Notes under the pieces: model-generated | Database searches by the model: none | The model's input: the letters and a program-made list of their open reading frames with translations, nothing else | What the model was told of the DNA's origin: nothing | Program-made: the position numbers and the translations under genes | Assembly (NCBI GenBank): GCA_019135865.1 | Contig: JAGVVD010000022.1 | Span: 44,204 to 108,203, forward strand | Length of the DNA: 64,000 nucleotides | DNA from: Elusimicrobiota bacterium | GTDB lineage: Bacteria > Elusimicrobiota > Elusimicrobia > Elusimicrobiales > UBA9959 | Direction of reading: 5' to 3' | In this document: positions 47,355 through 55,809 of the stretch, piece by piece | Position numbering within the stretch: position 1 is the first letter of the stretch | Layout: each line of letters starts with the position of its first letter

Positions 47355-48233
47355 TTGGACCCCATCGCTCAGCTCGAAGGCCGCACGACTTTCATCGTGG
47401 GCTCCAGGAAGAACGCCGGCAAGACGACGTTCCTCAACTACGCCCTGGCGGCGCGCCGCCGGCCGGCGGCCTGCCTGAGCGTGGGGCTGGAGAGCGGCTC
47501 CGCCGACAGGGTCTTCGGCACGCCCAAGCCGCGGGTGCGCCTGCGCCCCGGCGACGCGGCGGTGGTGCCGGCCTCCGCGCTCTCCTCCTCCGACGCGGGG
47601 CTGGAGATACTGCAGGTCTACCCGACCGCCACGGCCGTCGGCCGGCCGGCGCTGGCCCGCGCCAGGAGAGAGGGGACCGCGGAGATAACCGGCCCGTCCA
47701 CCAACTCCGGGCTGCGCGGCATTCTGCGCGACATAGCCGGGGCGGGGATAGATACGGTCTTCGTGGACGGGGCCGTGGACCGCATAACCCAGGCCGCCGC
47801 GGACGCGAAGGCCGGCATAGTCTACGTGACGCGGGTGGAGCCGGGCACGCTGGCCTCGGCCGCCGAGGCCGTGAACCTGCTCGCCGACGCCGCCGGCCGC
47901 CCGGCCGCGCCGGAGTGGAAGGCTTTCTTCGCCGGCGGACCGGCCCCGGCGGAAAAAGGCTCTTTCGCGGTACGGGGCGCCTTCACTTCCTCCCGCGCGG
48001 CGGCCATCCCGGCCGACGCTCGGGAACTGGTCCTCGAGGACCTGACCAAGATCTTCGTCGGCTGGCGCGAGTGGTCGGCGCTGCGCCGCCGCGTCAGGAC
48101 GGTCTTCGCGGTAAGGCTCCCGCTCAAGGCGGTGGCCGCGAACCTTTACAATGTAGCGCCCGGGGAGTTCGAGAGAAAACTGACTCCGGCCGCCCGGGCG
48201 AAACTGGTGTACAACCCTTACCTGCGAAAATGA
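47355..48233 (+). CDS. kamB: Lysine 5,6-aminomutase reactivase subunit KamB
   Basis: A 292-residue protein with a P-loop near the N-terminus (VGSRKNAGKTT, Lys23) and a Rossmann-like core (DTVFVDGAVDR), matching the KamB protein found beside KamC in lysine fermentation clusters. With the MutS-like KamC it is thought to reactivate the B12 enzyme KamDE after inactivation. The start codon is TTG 47355, the only in-frame start that keeps the P-loop region whole; AGGAGA lies four to five bases ahead, overlapping the kamA stop. It overlaps kamC by 4 bp. Confidence 0.85.
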   Translation: MDPIAQLEGRTTFIVGSRKNAGKTTFLNYALAARRRPAACLSVGLESGSADRVFGTPKPRVRLRPGDAAVVPASALSSSDAGLEILQVYPTATAVGRPALARARREGTAEITGPSTNSGLRGILRDIAGAGIDTVFVDGAVDRITQAAADAKAGIVYVTRVEPGTLASAAEAVNLLADAAGRPAAPEWKAFFAGGPAPAEKGSFAVRGAFTSSRAAAIPADARELVLEDLTKIFVGWREWSALRRRVRTVFAVRLPLKAVAANLYNVAPGEFERKLTPAARAKLVYNPYLRK

Positions 48234-49807
48234 ACGAGACAGCCGCCAAATTCTGCGGGTTCGACGAGTTCCTGGCCCATTACGAGCCGTTGACGCCCTA
48301 TGGCCGGGCGGAAAAGGCCCGCGGGACTTTCTATGCCTCCCCCGGCGCGCTGACGCTTCTTTACGATCTCACCGGAGCTTTCGTCTCGTTCTCCCGGAAC
48401 AAGGCGAAAGCCGACAAACTCTCCTGGCACCTGAAGAACATCCCGGAGCTTCCCTCCGACGGACCCGCCTCGGGGCCCGCCGGTCTTTTCCTGGTCCACC
48501 GTTTCCTTTCCAATTTCAAGGCGGCCGCGGCCCTGCTGCCGGCCCCTCTGGCCAAAAAACTGGGGTTCCGCTGGGACTGCGCCGGCCTGCTTACGCTGCT
48601 GGACAAGGGAGCCCAGTCGGGGGCCTTCCATATCGCGGACTCCTTCAGTCCCGCCCTGGCGAAAGCGCGGCGGGCCATAGCCGGGATAGACCGGCATCTG
48701 GCCGGGCTGCGCGCGGAACGCCTCGACGAGATCAGGAAGAAGTCCGGGCTGGATTTCGACGGACTGGATTTTCTCGTGATAGGGGAGGACCGCGCCCGCT
48801 GCCTCTGCGGCTGCGTCTTCACCGAACCCTACGACGCCGGCCGCGTAGTGGCGAAGCCGATCATGACCCCGGCCTGGCTGGAACTGGCGGGGGAACGGGA
48901 GCGCCTGCGCGCGGAGGAAGGCAGGGAAGAGGCGCGCGCCTGCGCGGAACTCTGGGCCGCCGTGACCGGCGAGCGGGCCGCGCTGGAAGCCTGCGAGAAG
49001 GCCGTGGAGCTCTGCGACCGGGCCTTCTCCAGGGCGCGGATGGCGAAGGAACTGTCCCTCTCCCGCCCGCGGCTCGCGCCCGCGGGCTCGCCGATATCGG
49101 TCGAGGGAGGCCGGCTGCTCCCCCTGGAGCGGACGCTCGCGGGATACGGCCTCCCTTATACCCCGCTCGATTTTATTTTCAGCAAGCCCCTCTCCGTCAT
49201 ACACGGCTCGAACATGGGCGGCAAGACGGTGGTCCTCAAGACCGTGACCCTGCTGCAGCTGGCCGCGCAGACCGGCTTCTTCGTGCCGGCGAAAAAGTAT
49301 TCGGCCCCGGTCTTCGCCGGACTGGCCGCCGTCTGGGGGGACCCGGACGAAAAGGCCGAGGGCCTCAGCGCGTTCGGCCTGGAAATGGAGGCCTTCAACC
49401 GGGCCTGGTCGGCCGCGGACAGGCCCCTGCTGCTGGTCATGGACGAATTCGCCCGCACCACCAACGCGGCCGAGGCCTCCGCCCTGATCTCGGGCGTGCT
49501 GAGCGCCGCCGCCGCCAACCCCAATGTCCGCCTGCTGCTGGCCACCCATTTCCGCGTCTCGCTGCCCGGGGAGGCCGCGGCGCTGCGCATGAGGGGTTTC
49601 GACACGGCCGCCTTCAGACGCCATTACAAGGGGAAGACCTCGGCCGGCCTGCGCGAAAAGCTCAGGACGATCAACCGGTTCATGCGCTACGGCCTGGCCG
49701 CGGAGAAGGACTCCGCCGGCCCGGCCGACGCTCTCAAGATCGCGGCCATACTCGGCGTGCCCGCCGCCGTGATCAGGGCGGCGGAAAAATTCACGGAGGG
49801 AAGATAA
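48230..49807 (+). CDS. kamC: Lysine 5,6-aminomutase reactivase ATPase KamC (MutS-like)
   Basis: A 525-residue protein whose C-terminal half is a MutS-family ATPase: Walker A at residues 326-333 (GSNMGGKT), Walker B in LLLVMDEFARTTNA and the late LLATHFRVSLPG. The N-terminal half is helical with no DNA mismatch-binding domain, as in KamC proteins of lysine fermentation operons. A small Cys cluster (ARCLCGCVF) occurs near residue 190. The likely job is ATP-driven release of damaged cobalamin from KamDE. Its last base is shared with the kamD start codon. Confidence 0.86.
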   Translation: MNETAAKFCGFDEFLAHYEPLTPYGRAEKARGTFYASPGALTLLYDLTGAFVSFSRNKAKADKLSWHLKNIPELPSDGPASGPAGLFLVHRFLSNFKAAAALLPAPLAKKLGFRWDCAGLLTLLDKGAQSGAFHIADSFSPALAKARRAIAGIDRHLAGLRAERLDEIRKKSGLDFDGLDFLVIGEDRARCLCGCVFTEPYDAGRVVAKPIMTPAWLELAGERERLRAEEGREEARACAELWAAVTGERAALEACEKAVELCDRAFSRARMAKELSLSRPRLAPAGSPISVEGGRLLPLERTLAGYGLPYTPLDFIFSKPLSVIHGSNMGGKTVVLKTVTLLQLAAQTGFFVPAKKYSAPVFAGLAAVWGDPDEKAEGLSAFGLEMEAFNRAWSAADRPLLLVMDEFARTTNAAEASALISGVLSAAAANPNVRLLLATHFRVSLPGEAAALRMRGFDTAAFRRHYKGKTSAGLREKLRTINRFMRYGLAAEKDSAGPADALKIAAILGVPAAVIRAAEKFTEGR

Positions 49808-51375
49808 TGCCAATCACCAGATCGAAGTTGGGCCTCTCGAAACCCAAGATAGCCGGGGCCAGGGCCCTGGCCGCCAAAATCGCGGCGCCGGTCCAGGAAT
49901 ATATCGAAAAGCACACCACCGTCACGGTGGAGCGCGCGACCCTGCGGTTGCTGGGCGCCGACGGCGCGGACAAGGACGGAGTGCCGGTCCCCAATCTCGT
50001 GGTCGCTCACTGCGGCGGGTCCGCCGCCGGCGGGGCCGCCCGGACCTATATCAACGCCCTGGTCAAGCGCTCCAGCACCACGGAACAGCTCAACGAGGAG
50101 ATAGCCGCCGGGCTGGACATAACGAAGATCCCGGCCGCCGACGAAAAGCAGATCAAAGCCCGCGCGGCGGACCTGGTGGAGCGCCTGGACGCGCGCGTCT
50201 CCGGCAACGTGAAGTTCCGCAAAGAGCGCCTCGCCGAATGGAAGGCCTCCGAAAGATCGCCCCTCATCTACGTCATCGTCGCCACCGGCAATATCTACGA
50301 GGACGTGAAGCAGGCCCGGGCCGCGGCCCTGCAGGGCGCCGACATCATAGCCGTCATCCGCACCACCGCGCAGAGCCTGCTGGACTATGTTCCCTACGGC
50401 GCCACCACCGAAGGCTTCGGCGGCACCTTCGCCACGCAGGAGAACTTCCGCATCATGCGCAAGGCCCTCGACGAGGTCGCCGCGCAGGAGAAGCGCTATA
50501 TCCGCCTGGTCAACTACTGCTCCGGCCTCTGCATGCCCGAGATAGCGGCCATGGGCGCGCTGGAGCGGCTGGACATGATGCTCAACGACTCGATGTACGG
50601 CGTCCTGTTCCGCGACATCAACATGTATCGTACCTTCACGGACCAGCACTTCTCGCGCATGATAAACGCGGCGGCGGACATCACTATAAACACCGGCGAG
50701 GACAACTACCTCACCACCTCCGACGCCATCGAGAAGGCCCACACCGTGCTGGCCTCGCAGTTCATCAACGAGCGCTTCGCGGCCAACGCCGGCATGCCGG
50801 AGCGCCTGATGGGCCTCGGCCACGCCTTCGAGATGAACCCGTCCACCAGGAACGGTTTCCTCTACGAGTACGCGCAGGCGCAGATGGCACGGGAGATCTT
50901 TCCGGTCCATCCGCTCAAATACATGCCGCCGACCAAGTTCATGACCGGCGACGTCTTCAAGGGCTACGCGATGAACACCATGTTCAACTTCGTCTCCAAG
51001 GCGACCGGCCAGAGCATCGAGCTGCTGGGCATGCTGACCGAGGCGATACACACGCCCTACCTGCAGGACCGCTACCTGGCCATCGCCAACGCCCGCTACG
51101 TCCACGAGAACATCGCCGACTTCGCCTCCGAGATAGAGTTCCGCAAGGGCGGCATCGTCCGGCGGCGCGCCGCGCAGGTGCTCGACGAGACGGTCGCCAT
51201 GCTGCGCGAAGTGGAAAAGGCCGGCATCTTCGACGCCATAGAGAAGGGCGTCTTCGCCGAAGTGAAGCGCCCCAGGGACGGCGGCAAGGGCCTCGACGGC
51301 GTCTTCGAGAAGGCGCCCGGCTACTGGAACCCGGTGGACGCCTACCTCCGCCGCAAGCTCAAGATATCCCGCTGA
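49807..51375 (+). CDS. kamD: Lysine 5,6-aminomutase alpha subunit KamD
   Basis: A 522-residue catalytic TIM-barrel subunit of the adenosylcobalamin- and PLP-dependent enzyme that turns beta-lysine into 3,5-diaminohexanoate. Characteristic segments are GADGADKDGVPVPNLVV, IRTTAQSLLDYVPYGATTEG, NYCSGLCMPEIA and NDSMYGVLFRDINMYRT. Length is normal. Start ATG 49807 overlaps the kamC stop by one base. The beta subunit gene follows after 12 bp. Confidence 0.95.
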   Translation: MPITRSKLGLSKPKIAGARALAAKIAAPVQEYIEKHTTVTVERATLRLLGADGADKDGVPVPNLVVAHCGGSAAGGAARTYINALVKRSSTTEQLNEEIAAGLDITKIPAADEKQIKARAADLVERLDARVSGNVKFRKERLAEWKASERSPLIYVIVATGNIYEDVKQARAAALQGADIIAVIRTTAQSLLDYVPYGATTEGFGGTFATQENFRIMRKALDEVAAQEKRYIRLVNYCSGLCMPEIAAMGALERLDMMLNDSMYGVLFRDINMYRTFTDQHFSRMINAAADITINTGEDNYLTTSDAIEKAHTVLASQFINERFAANAGMPERLMGLGHAFEMNPSTRNGFLYEYAQAQMAREIFPVHPLKYMPPTKFMTGDVFKGYAMNTMFNFVSKATGQSIELLGMLTEAIHTPYLQDRYLAIANARYVHENIADFASEIEFRKGGIVRRRAAQVLDETVAMLREVEKAGIFDAIEKGVFAEVKRPRDGGKGLDGVFEKAPGYWNPVDAYLRRKLKISR

Positions 51376-51387
51376 GAAGGAGAACCT

Positions 51388-52122
51388 ATGTTCATAAGAC
51401 CCTACGGTGACACTCTCGACGACGGCGCGGTGCAGCTCTCCTTCACGCTGCCCGTCGCCTCCGGCGGCCGCGCCAAGGAAGGCGCCCGCCAGTACGTGCT
51501 CAAACTGGGCTTCAAGCACGCCGAGATAGTCCACGCCCACCCGCTCTCGCCCGAGTTCACTTTCTTCGTGGCCTACGCGAAGACCGACGTGGCCCTGGAC
51601 TACAGCAAGGTGGAGTACGCGGAAGCGGTCGACAAGTCCATGACCATGTCCCAGGTCGACGAGTTCATCAAAGAGCACTTCAAACGCAAGCTGGTGATAC
51701 TGGGCGCCTGCACCGGCACCGACGCCCACACCGTCGGCATAGACGCCATCATGAACATGAAAGGCTACGACCACCATTTCGGCCTCGAGCGCTACACGAT
51801 GATAGACGCCTACAACCTGGGCTCCCAGGTGCCCAACGAGAAGCTCCTGGAGCAGGCGAAAAAGCTCAAGGCCGACGCGGTCCTGGTCTCGCAGATAGTC
51901 ACCCAGAAGGACGTCCACATCCACAACCTGACCAACCTGATCGAACTGGCCGAGGCCGAGAAGCTGCGCGACAAGTTGGTAATGGTCGTCGGCGGGCCGC
52001 GCGTCAACAACAAGCTGGCCAAGGAGCTCGGCTATGACGCGGGCTTCGGGCCCGGCACTTTCGCCGAGGACGTGGCGACCTTCGTGGTCAAGAAACTCGC
52101 CAGAACGCTGCTCAAAAAATAA
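51388..52122 (+). CDS. kamE: Lysine 5,6-aminomutase beta subunit KamE
   Basis: A 244-residue B12-binding subunit. The cobalt ligand is His114 in the D-x-H-x-x-G motif (TDAHTVG, residues 111-117). Lys125 lies 11 residues later, the same distance as between the cobalt His and PLP Lys in the characterised Clostridium enzyme, and is therefore the likely PLP-binding residue. The C-terminal part (VGGPRVNNKLAKELGYDAGFGPGT) is the second B12-binding signature. AAGGAG precedes ATG 51388. Confidence 0.95.
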   Translation: MFIRPYGDTLDDGAVQLSFTLPVASGGRAKEGARQYVLKLGFKHAEIVHAHPLSPEFTFFVAYAKTDVALDYSKVEYAEAVDKSMTMSQVDEFIKEHFKRKLVILGACTGTDAHTVGIDAIMNMKGYDHHFGLERYTMIDAYNLGSQVPNEKLLEQAKKLKADAVLVSQIVTQKDVHIHNLTNLIELAEAEKLRDKLVMVVGGPRVNNKLAKELGYDAGFGPGTFAEDVATFVVKKLARTLLKK

Positions 52123-52136
52123 AAGGAGAAACTATC

Positions 52137-53381
52137 ATGGCCGAACATCTCAAACTCGACAATTCCGACAGGCTCTACAAGGAATCACAGGAGCTCATCC
52201 CAGGCGGCATGATGGGCATACGCCGCCCCTACAACTTCGTGCCGGGCGAATACCCGATCTTCTTCGAATCCGCCAAGGGCGGCAAGGTCACCGACGTGGA
52301 TGGCAACGAGTATATCGACATGCTCTGCGCCTACGGCCCCATAATCATCGGACACCGCGAGAAGGAGATAGACCGCGCCGTCATCGACCAGATAAAGAAC
52401 AAGGGCTTCTGCATGTCCATCGTGCAGGAGACCCAGAACACGCTGGCGAAAAAAATGATCTCCCTGGTGCCCTGCGCCGAGAAGGTCGTCTTCTGCAAGA
52501 CCGGCTCGGACGCGACCACGCTGGCCGGCCGGATCGCGCGGGCTTTCAACGGGAAGAACAAGATCGTCCGCTGCGGCTACCACGGCTGGCACGACTGGTG
52601 CGTGGAGCAGAAGGGCGGGGTCCTGCCCAAGTCCTACGAGGACGTGCTGGAGGTCCACTACAACGACCTGCAGGGCCTCGAGGACGCGATGAAGGCCCGC
52701 GGTCCCGACATTTCGATGATAATCATGACCCCGATGGGCCACCCCAACGCCCACGAGGTGGAGATGCCGAAACCCGGCTACCTGGAAGGGGTGAAGAAGC
52801 TCGCCGAACAGTACGGCGCGGTGCTCTGCTTCGACGAGATCCGCACCGGCTTCCGCATGAGCCTGGGCGGCGCGCAGCAGTACTTCGGCGTGACCCCGCA
52901 CATGGCGGTGTTCGGCAAGGCGATGGCCAACGGCTACGAGATCAGCATGGTGGCCGGCCGCAAGGATATCATGGACGTGCTGGTCAGCAAGGCCTTCGTG
53001 AGCTCCACCTACTTCAACAACACGCTGCCGATGGTGGCCTCGCTCAAGACGGTAGAGATGCTGGAGCGCGACGGGATACTGGACGTCATCGCCCGGCGCG
53101 GCAAGGCCTTCTCCAACAAGGTCAAGAAGCACGTGCGCGCCAGCGGCCTGCCGGTGACCTTCACCGGCTCGCCGTGGATGCCCTACATCACCTTCGACAA
53201 GGACGAGACGGGGCGCTACAAGAAGCTCCGCACGGCCTTCTACACCCAGCTGATACGGCGCAAGGTGTTCCTGCAGCCCTATCACCACGGCTATGTCTGC
53301 TACCGCCACACGCCCAAGGACCTCAACTACGCGGCGGACATGATAGCCGAGTCGCTGGAGGAGATAAAGAAAACGGCGTGA
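52137..53381 (+). CDS. Class III aminotransferase, probable acyl-CoA beta-transaminase (Kat-like)
   Basis: A 414-residue PLP enzyme of the glutamate-1-semialdehyde/omega aminotransferase class. PLP-site features are TGSDATTLAGRIARA, YHGWHDW, FDEIRTGFR (Asp) and the Schiff-base Lys in VFGKAMANGYE. It ends the lysine operon, 14 bp after kamE, where many clusters carry the lyase gene kal, which is absent here. A class III beta-transaminase acting on 3-aminobutyryl-CoA (Kat) was described from lysine-fermenting Cloacimonas, and this gene fits that role. Transamination of another pathway intermediate is possible. Confidence 0.85.
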   Translation: MAEHLKLDNSDRLYKESQELIPGGMMGIRRPYNFVPGEYPIFFESAKGGKVTDVDGNEYIDMLCAYGPIIIGHREKEIDRAVIDQIKNKGFCMSIVQETQNTLAKKMISLVPCAEKVVFCKTGSDATTLAGRIARAFNGKNKIVRCGYHGWHDWCVEQKGGVLPKSYEDVLEVHYNDLQGLEDAMKARGPDISMIIMTPMGHPNAHEVEMPKPGYLEGVKKLAEQYGAVLCFDEIRTGFRMSLGGAQQYFGVTPHMAVFGKAMANGYEISMVAGRKDIMDVLVSKAFVSSTYFNNTLPMVASLKTVEMLERDGILDVIARRGKAFSNKVKKHVRASGLPVTFTGSPWMPYITFDKDETGRYKKLRTAFYTQLIRRKVFLQPYHHGYVCYRHTPKDLNYAADMIAESLEEIKKTA

Positions 53382-53435
53382 CGTCCCTGGCTTCTCCCGG
53401 GGGACTCACGGGCCGCCGAAGTCAGGCGGGGAAGA

Positions 53436-53595
53436 GGAAAAACTATGCGGGGGCATGGCAGGGGGCCGGCCCGCAAAACACGGGCTCTCGCGCATAGCGC
53501 TCGGCCCTCCTCACTCGGCCTCCGCGCTTACGATGCTCCGGCCTCCGTGAAGGTTTTGCCGCGCCGGCCCCCTGCCTCCCCCGGTTGTCTCCTTA
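53436..53595. repeat. Dispersed hairpin repeat, copy B1, after the lysine operon
   Basis: Part of a 526-bp gene-free stretch (53382-53907). It has perfect 14-base arms, 53457-53470 (GGCAGGGGGCCGGC) and 53563-53576, around a spacer of about 90 bases. Its layout (AACTAT-CGGGG start, a CGCGCTTACG segment in the loop, a GGTTGTCTCC end) parallels copy A in the same orientation, with weaker base identity. The rest of the gene-free stretch outside B1 and B2 shows nothing recognisable. Confidence 0.65.
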
Positions 53596-53617
53596 TGGAG
53601 TCCCCCGCGTACATCGG

Positions 53618-53823
53618 GAAACAATGGGGGTGGCGGCGGATTCGCGGAGAAAAACCCTTCGGAGCCGCGAGCTCACGGAGTCCGCGCCGCAGCTAGCAGG
53701 TGGAATCGCATCCCGAGGATGCGGAGGCGCGGACGAGCGCTCGCGGCGAGAACGGGAAGCGCGCGCACGGTGTGCGCGACGCTGTTTTTTCGAAGCGACC
53801 CGCCGACAGGACCCCGGTAGTTA
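53618..53823 (-). repeat. Dispersed hairpin repeat, copy B2, inverted relative to copy A
   Basis: A near match to copy A in opposite orientation, from AACAATGGGGGTGGCGGCGG (left) to CAGGACCCCGGTAGTT (right), with an exact 30-base block at 53755-53784. An insertion of roughly 50 bases in its middle (about 53680-53745) is not in copy A and contains a small repeat of its own (CGCATCC/GGATGCG, 53707-53722). Copies B1 and B2 are head to head. They lie 15 kb from copy A. Confidence 0.8.
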
Positions 53824-53907
53824 TTCCCTGAAAGCGGGGGCGACCGTGACGAGCGAGTGTCCCCACGGTGAGCCGAGGGCACAGCGGCTAAACACAGGAG
53901 GTAAAGC

Positions 53908-55809
53908 ATGGCAGGCATAGACATAGCCATCATACTGGCGTTCATCGCCTATTCGGTCTGGTCCGGGTTCAGCAACAAGGACAAGGCCTCCAAGGACCTG
54001 ACGGAATATTTCCTGGCCGGCCGCTCGCTGCCCGGCTGGAAGGCCGGCCTGAGCATGGCGGCCACCCAGTTCGCCGCCGACACCCCGCTGCTGGTCACCG
54101 GCATCATAGCCGTCTCGGGCATCTTCGCCCTCTGGCAGATGTGGATCTACGCCCTGGCCTTCCTGATGATGGGCTTCGTCCTGGCCTCCCACTGGCGCCG
54201 CGCCAATGTCATCACCGACGCGGAACTGACCGAGATACGCTACGGCGGCGGACGAGCGCTGGCCCTGCGCGGCTTCAAGGCGATATATTTCGGCACCATC
54301 TTCAACTGCGTCGTGCTGGCCTGGGTATTCTTCGCCGCCTCGCGCATAGCCGAGCCCTTCCTGCCGTGGAACGAATGGCTGCCGGCCTGGGCCTTCGGCC
54401 CGTTCGTGTCCCTCGTAAAGGCCGTCGGGATCAATCTCTCGTCGGCCATGGGCGGCACCGACGCGGCCTTCGTATTGTCGGCGAACAACTTCATATCCGT
54501 CCTGTCCATACTCCTGGTGACCACCTTCTACTCGGCCACCGGCGGCCTGCGCAGCGTCGTTGAGACCGACGTGATGCAGGTCTTCATCATGCTCGGGGCC
54601 ACTATGATCTTCGCCGGCATAGTGTTTTTCAAGGCCGGCGGCATAAGCGGGATTCACACCGGGCTCAAGGAGATATACGCCGCGGGCGCGCTGGGGGGGA
54701 TCAAGCCGTCCGAAATACTCGCCTTCACTCCCGGCCAGGCCTACAATGTCACCTTTCCGCTGCTCGCGCTTTTCGCCCTGCAGTGGATAATACAGCTCAA
54801 CTCCGACGGCACCGGCTACCTGGCGCAGCGCTCTATGGCCTGCAAGGACGAGCGTCACGCCAAGACCGCCGCCATTGTCTTCACCGGCACGCAGGTCTTC
54901 CTGCGCAGCCTGCTCTGGCTTCCGCTGGGGCTGGGCCTGCTGGTCCTGTTCCCGCCGGTCGCGGGCCTGGCCGGCGACCTGCTGCAGGCCGACCGCGAGG
55001 GAGTCTATGTGCGCGGCATGGCCGAGCTGCTGCCGCCGGGCGTCAAAGGCCTGATGATAACCGGCATGCTCGCCGCCCTGGCCTCCACCGTGGACACCCA
55101 CATCAACTGGGGGTCGTCCTACTGGGCCAACGACATCTACAAGCGCATCATCTGCCAGGCCTGGCTCAAGCGCGAGCCGGCCGGCAAGTCGCTGGTCTGG
55201 GTGGCGCGCGGCTCCAACGTGATGCTCATCGGTATCGCGCTGGTCATCATGACGCGGCTCTCGTCTATAAACCAGGCCTGGCAGGCCAGCCTGCTGCTGG
55301 GCGCGGGCATGGGGCCGATACTCATCATGCGCTGGCTCTGGTGGCGCGTCAACGCCTGGTCCGAGATAGCGGCCATAGGCGTCTCAGCCATAGCGGCGCT
55401 GCCGCTGCTGCTCTGGGTGGACGACCAGGCCCTGCGCCTGCTGATAATGGCCGCCATCTCCCTGAGCGCGTCCCTGGCCGCGATATACTTCTTCGGCCCC
55501 GAGGACCGCGAGCACCTGCATAACTTCTACAAGCTGGTGCGGCCCAAGGGCTTCTGGCATCGGATAGCGGTGCAATGCGAGGACCACGCGCATAACGGCC
55601 CGCGCAGGCTGGCCCTCTCCGTCGCGGCCATGTTCACGGCGGGCATCTCGGTGTTCTGTCTGCTCATCGGCGTCGGCTCGGCCGTGGCGGGCAGCCCGCC
55701 GCCCGCGATCTGCCCCTGGCCGGCCGTCTGGATAGCGGTCAACCTGGCCGTAGGCCTGGCGCTGTGCCCGGTCTGGTACAGACTGGGTTTCAAACTGGAA
55801 ACACATTGA
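53908..55809 (+). CDS. Sodium:solute symporter family protein
   Basis: A 633-residue secondary transporter with about 13-15 membrane helices of the SSS family. It opens with IAIILAFIAYSVWSG, has the TM1-like motif TEYFLAGRSLPGWKAGLSMAATQ and later FYSATGGLRSVVETD, typical of these Na+-coupled carriers. A C-terminal extension of about 90 residues adds two hydrophobic segments. AGGAGG precedes ATG 53908. It follows the lysine operon across the repeat region, so uptake of an amino acid such as lysine is a reasonable but unproven guess. It overlaps the glycosyltransferase gene by 4 bp. Confidence 0.85.
   Translation: MAGIDIAIILAFIAYSVWSGFSNKDKASKDLTEYFLAGRSLPGWKAGLSMAATQFAADTPLLVTGIIAVSGIFALWQMWIYALAFLMMGFVLASHWRRANVITDAELTEIRYGGGRALALRGFKAIYFGTIFNCVVLAWVFFAASRIAEPFLPWNEWLPAWAFGPFVSLVKAVGINLSSAMGGTDAAFVLSANNFISVLSILLVTTFYSATGGLRSVVETDVMQVFIMLGATMIFAGIVFFKAGGISGIHTGLKEIYAAGALGGIKPSEILAFTPGQAYNVTFPLLALFALQWIIQLNSDGTGYLAQRSMACKDERHAKTAAIVFTGTQVFLRSLLWLPLGLGLLVLFPPVAGLAGDLLQADREGVYVRGMAELLPPGVKGLMITGMLAALASTVDTHINWGSSYWANDIYKRIICQAWLKREPAGKSLVWVARGSNVMLIGIALVIMTRLSSINQAWQASLLLGAGMGPILIMRWLWWRVNAWSEIAAIGVSAIAALPLLLWVDDQALRLLIMAAISLSASLAAIYFFGPEDREHLHNFYKLVRPKGFWHRIAVQCEDHAHNGPRRLALSVAAMFTAGISVFCLLIGVGSAVAGSPPPAICPWPAVWIAVNLAVGLALCPVWYRLGFKLETH

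Noticed and set aside
49687..51924. Very long open frame on the minus strand opposite kamC/kamD/kamE
   Set aside because: It is the shadow of three strongly supported plus-strand genes. Its translation is rich in Gly, Val, His and Arg without motifs, as expected for antisense of G+C-rich genes.
53382..53907. Possible CRISPR array or small RNA genes in the gene-free stretch after the lysine operon
   Set aside because: There are no short direct repeats with regular spacers. The structure is two large palindromic elements in opposite orientation.
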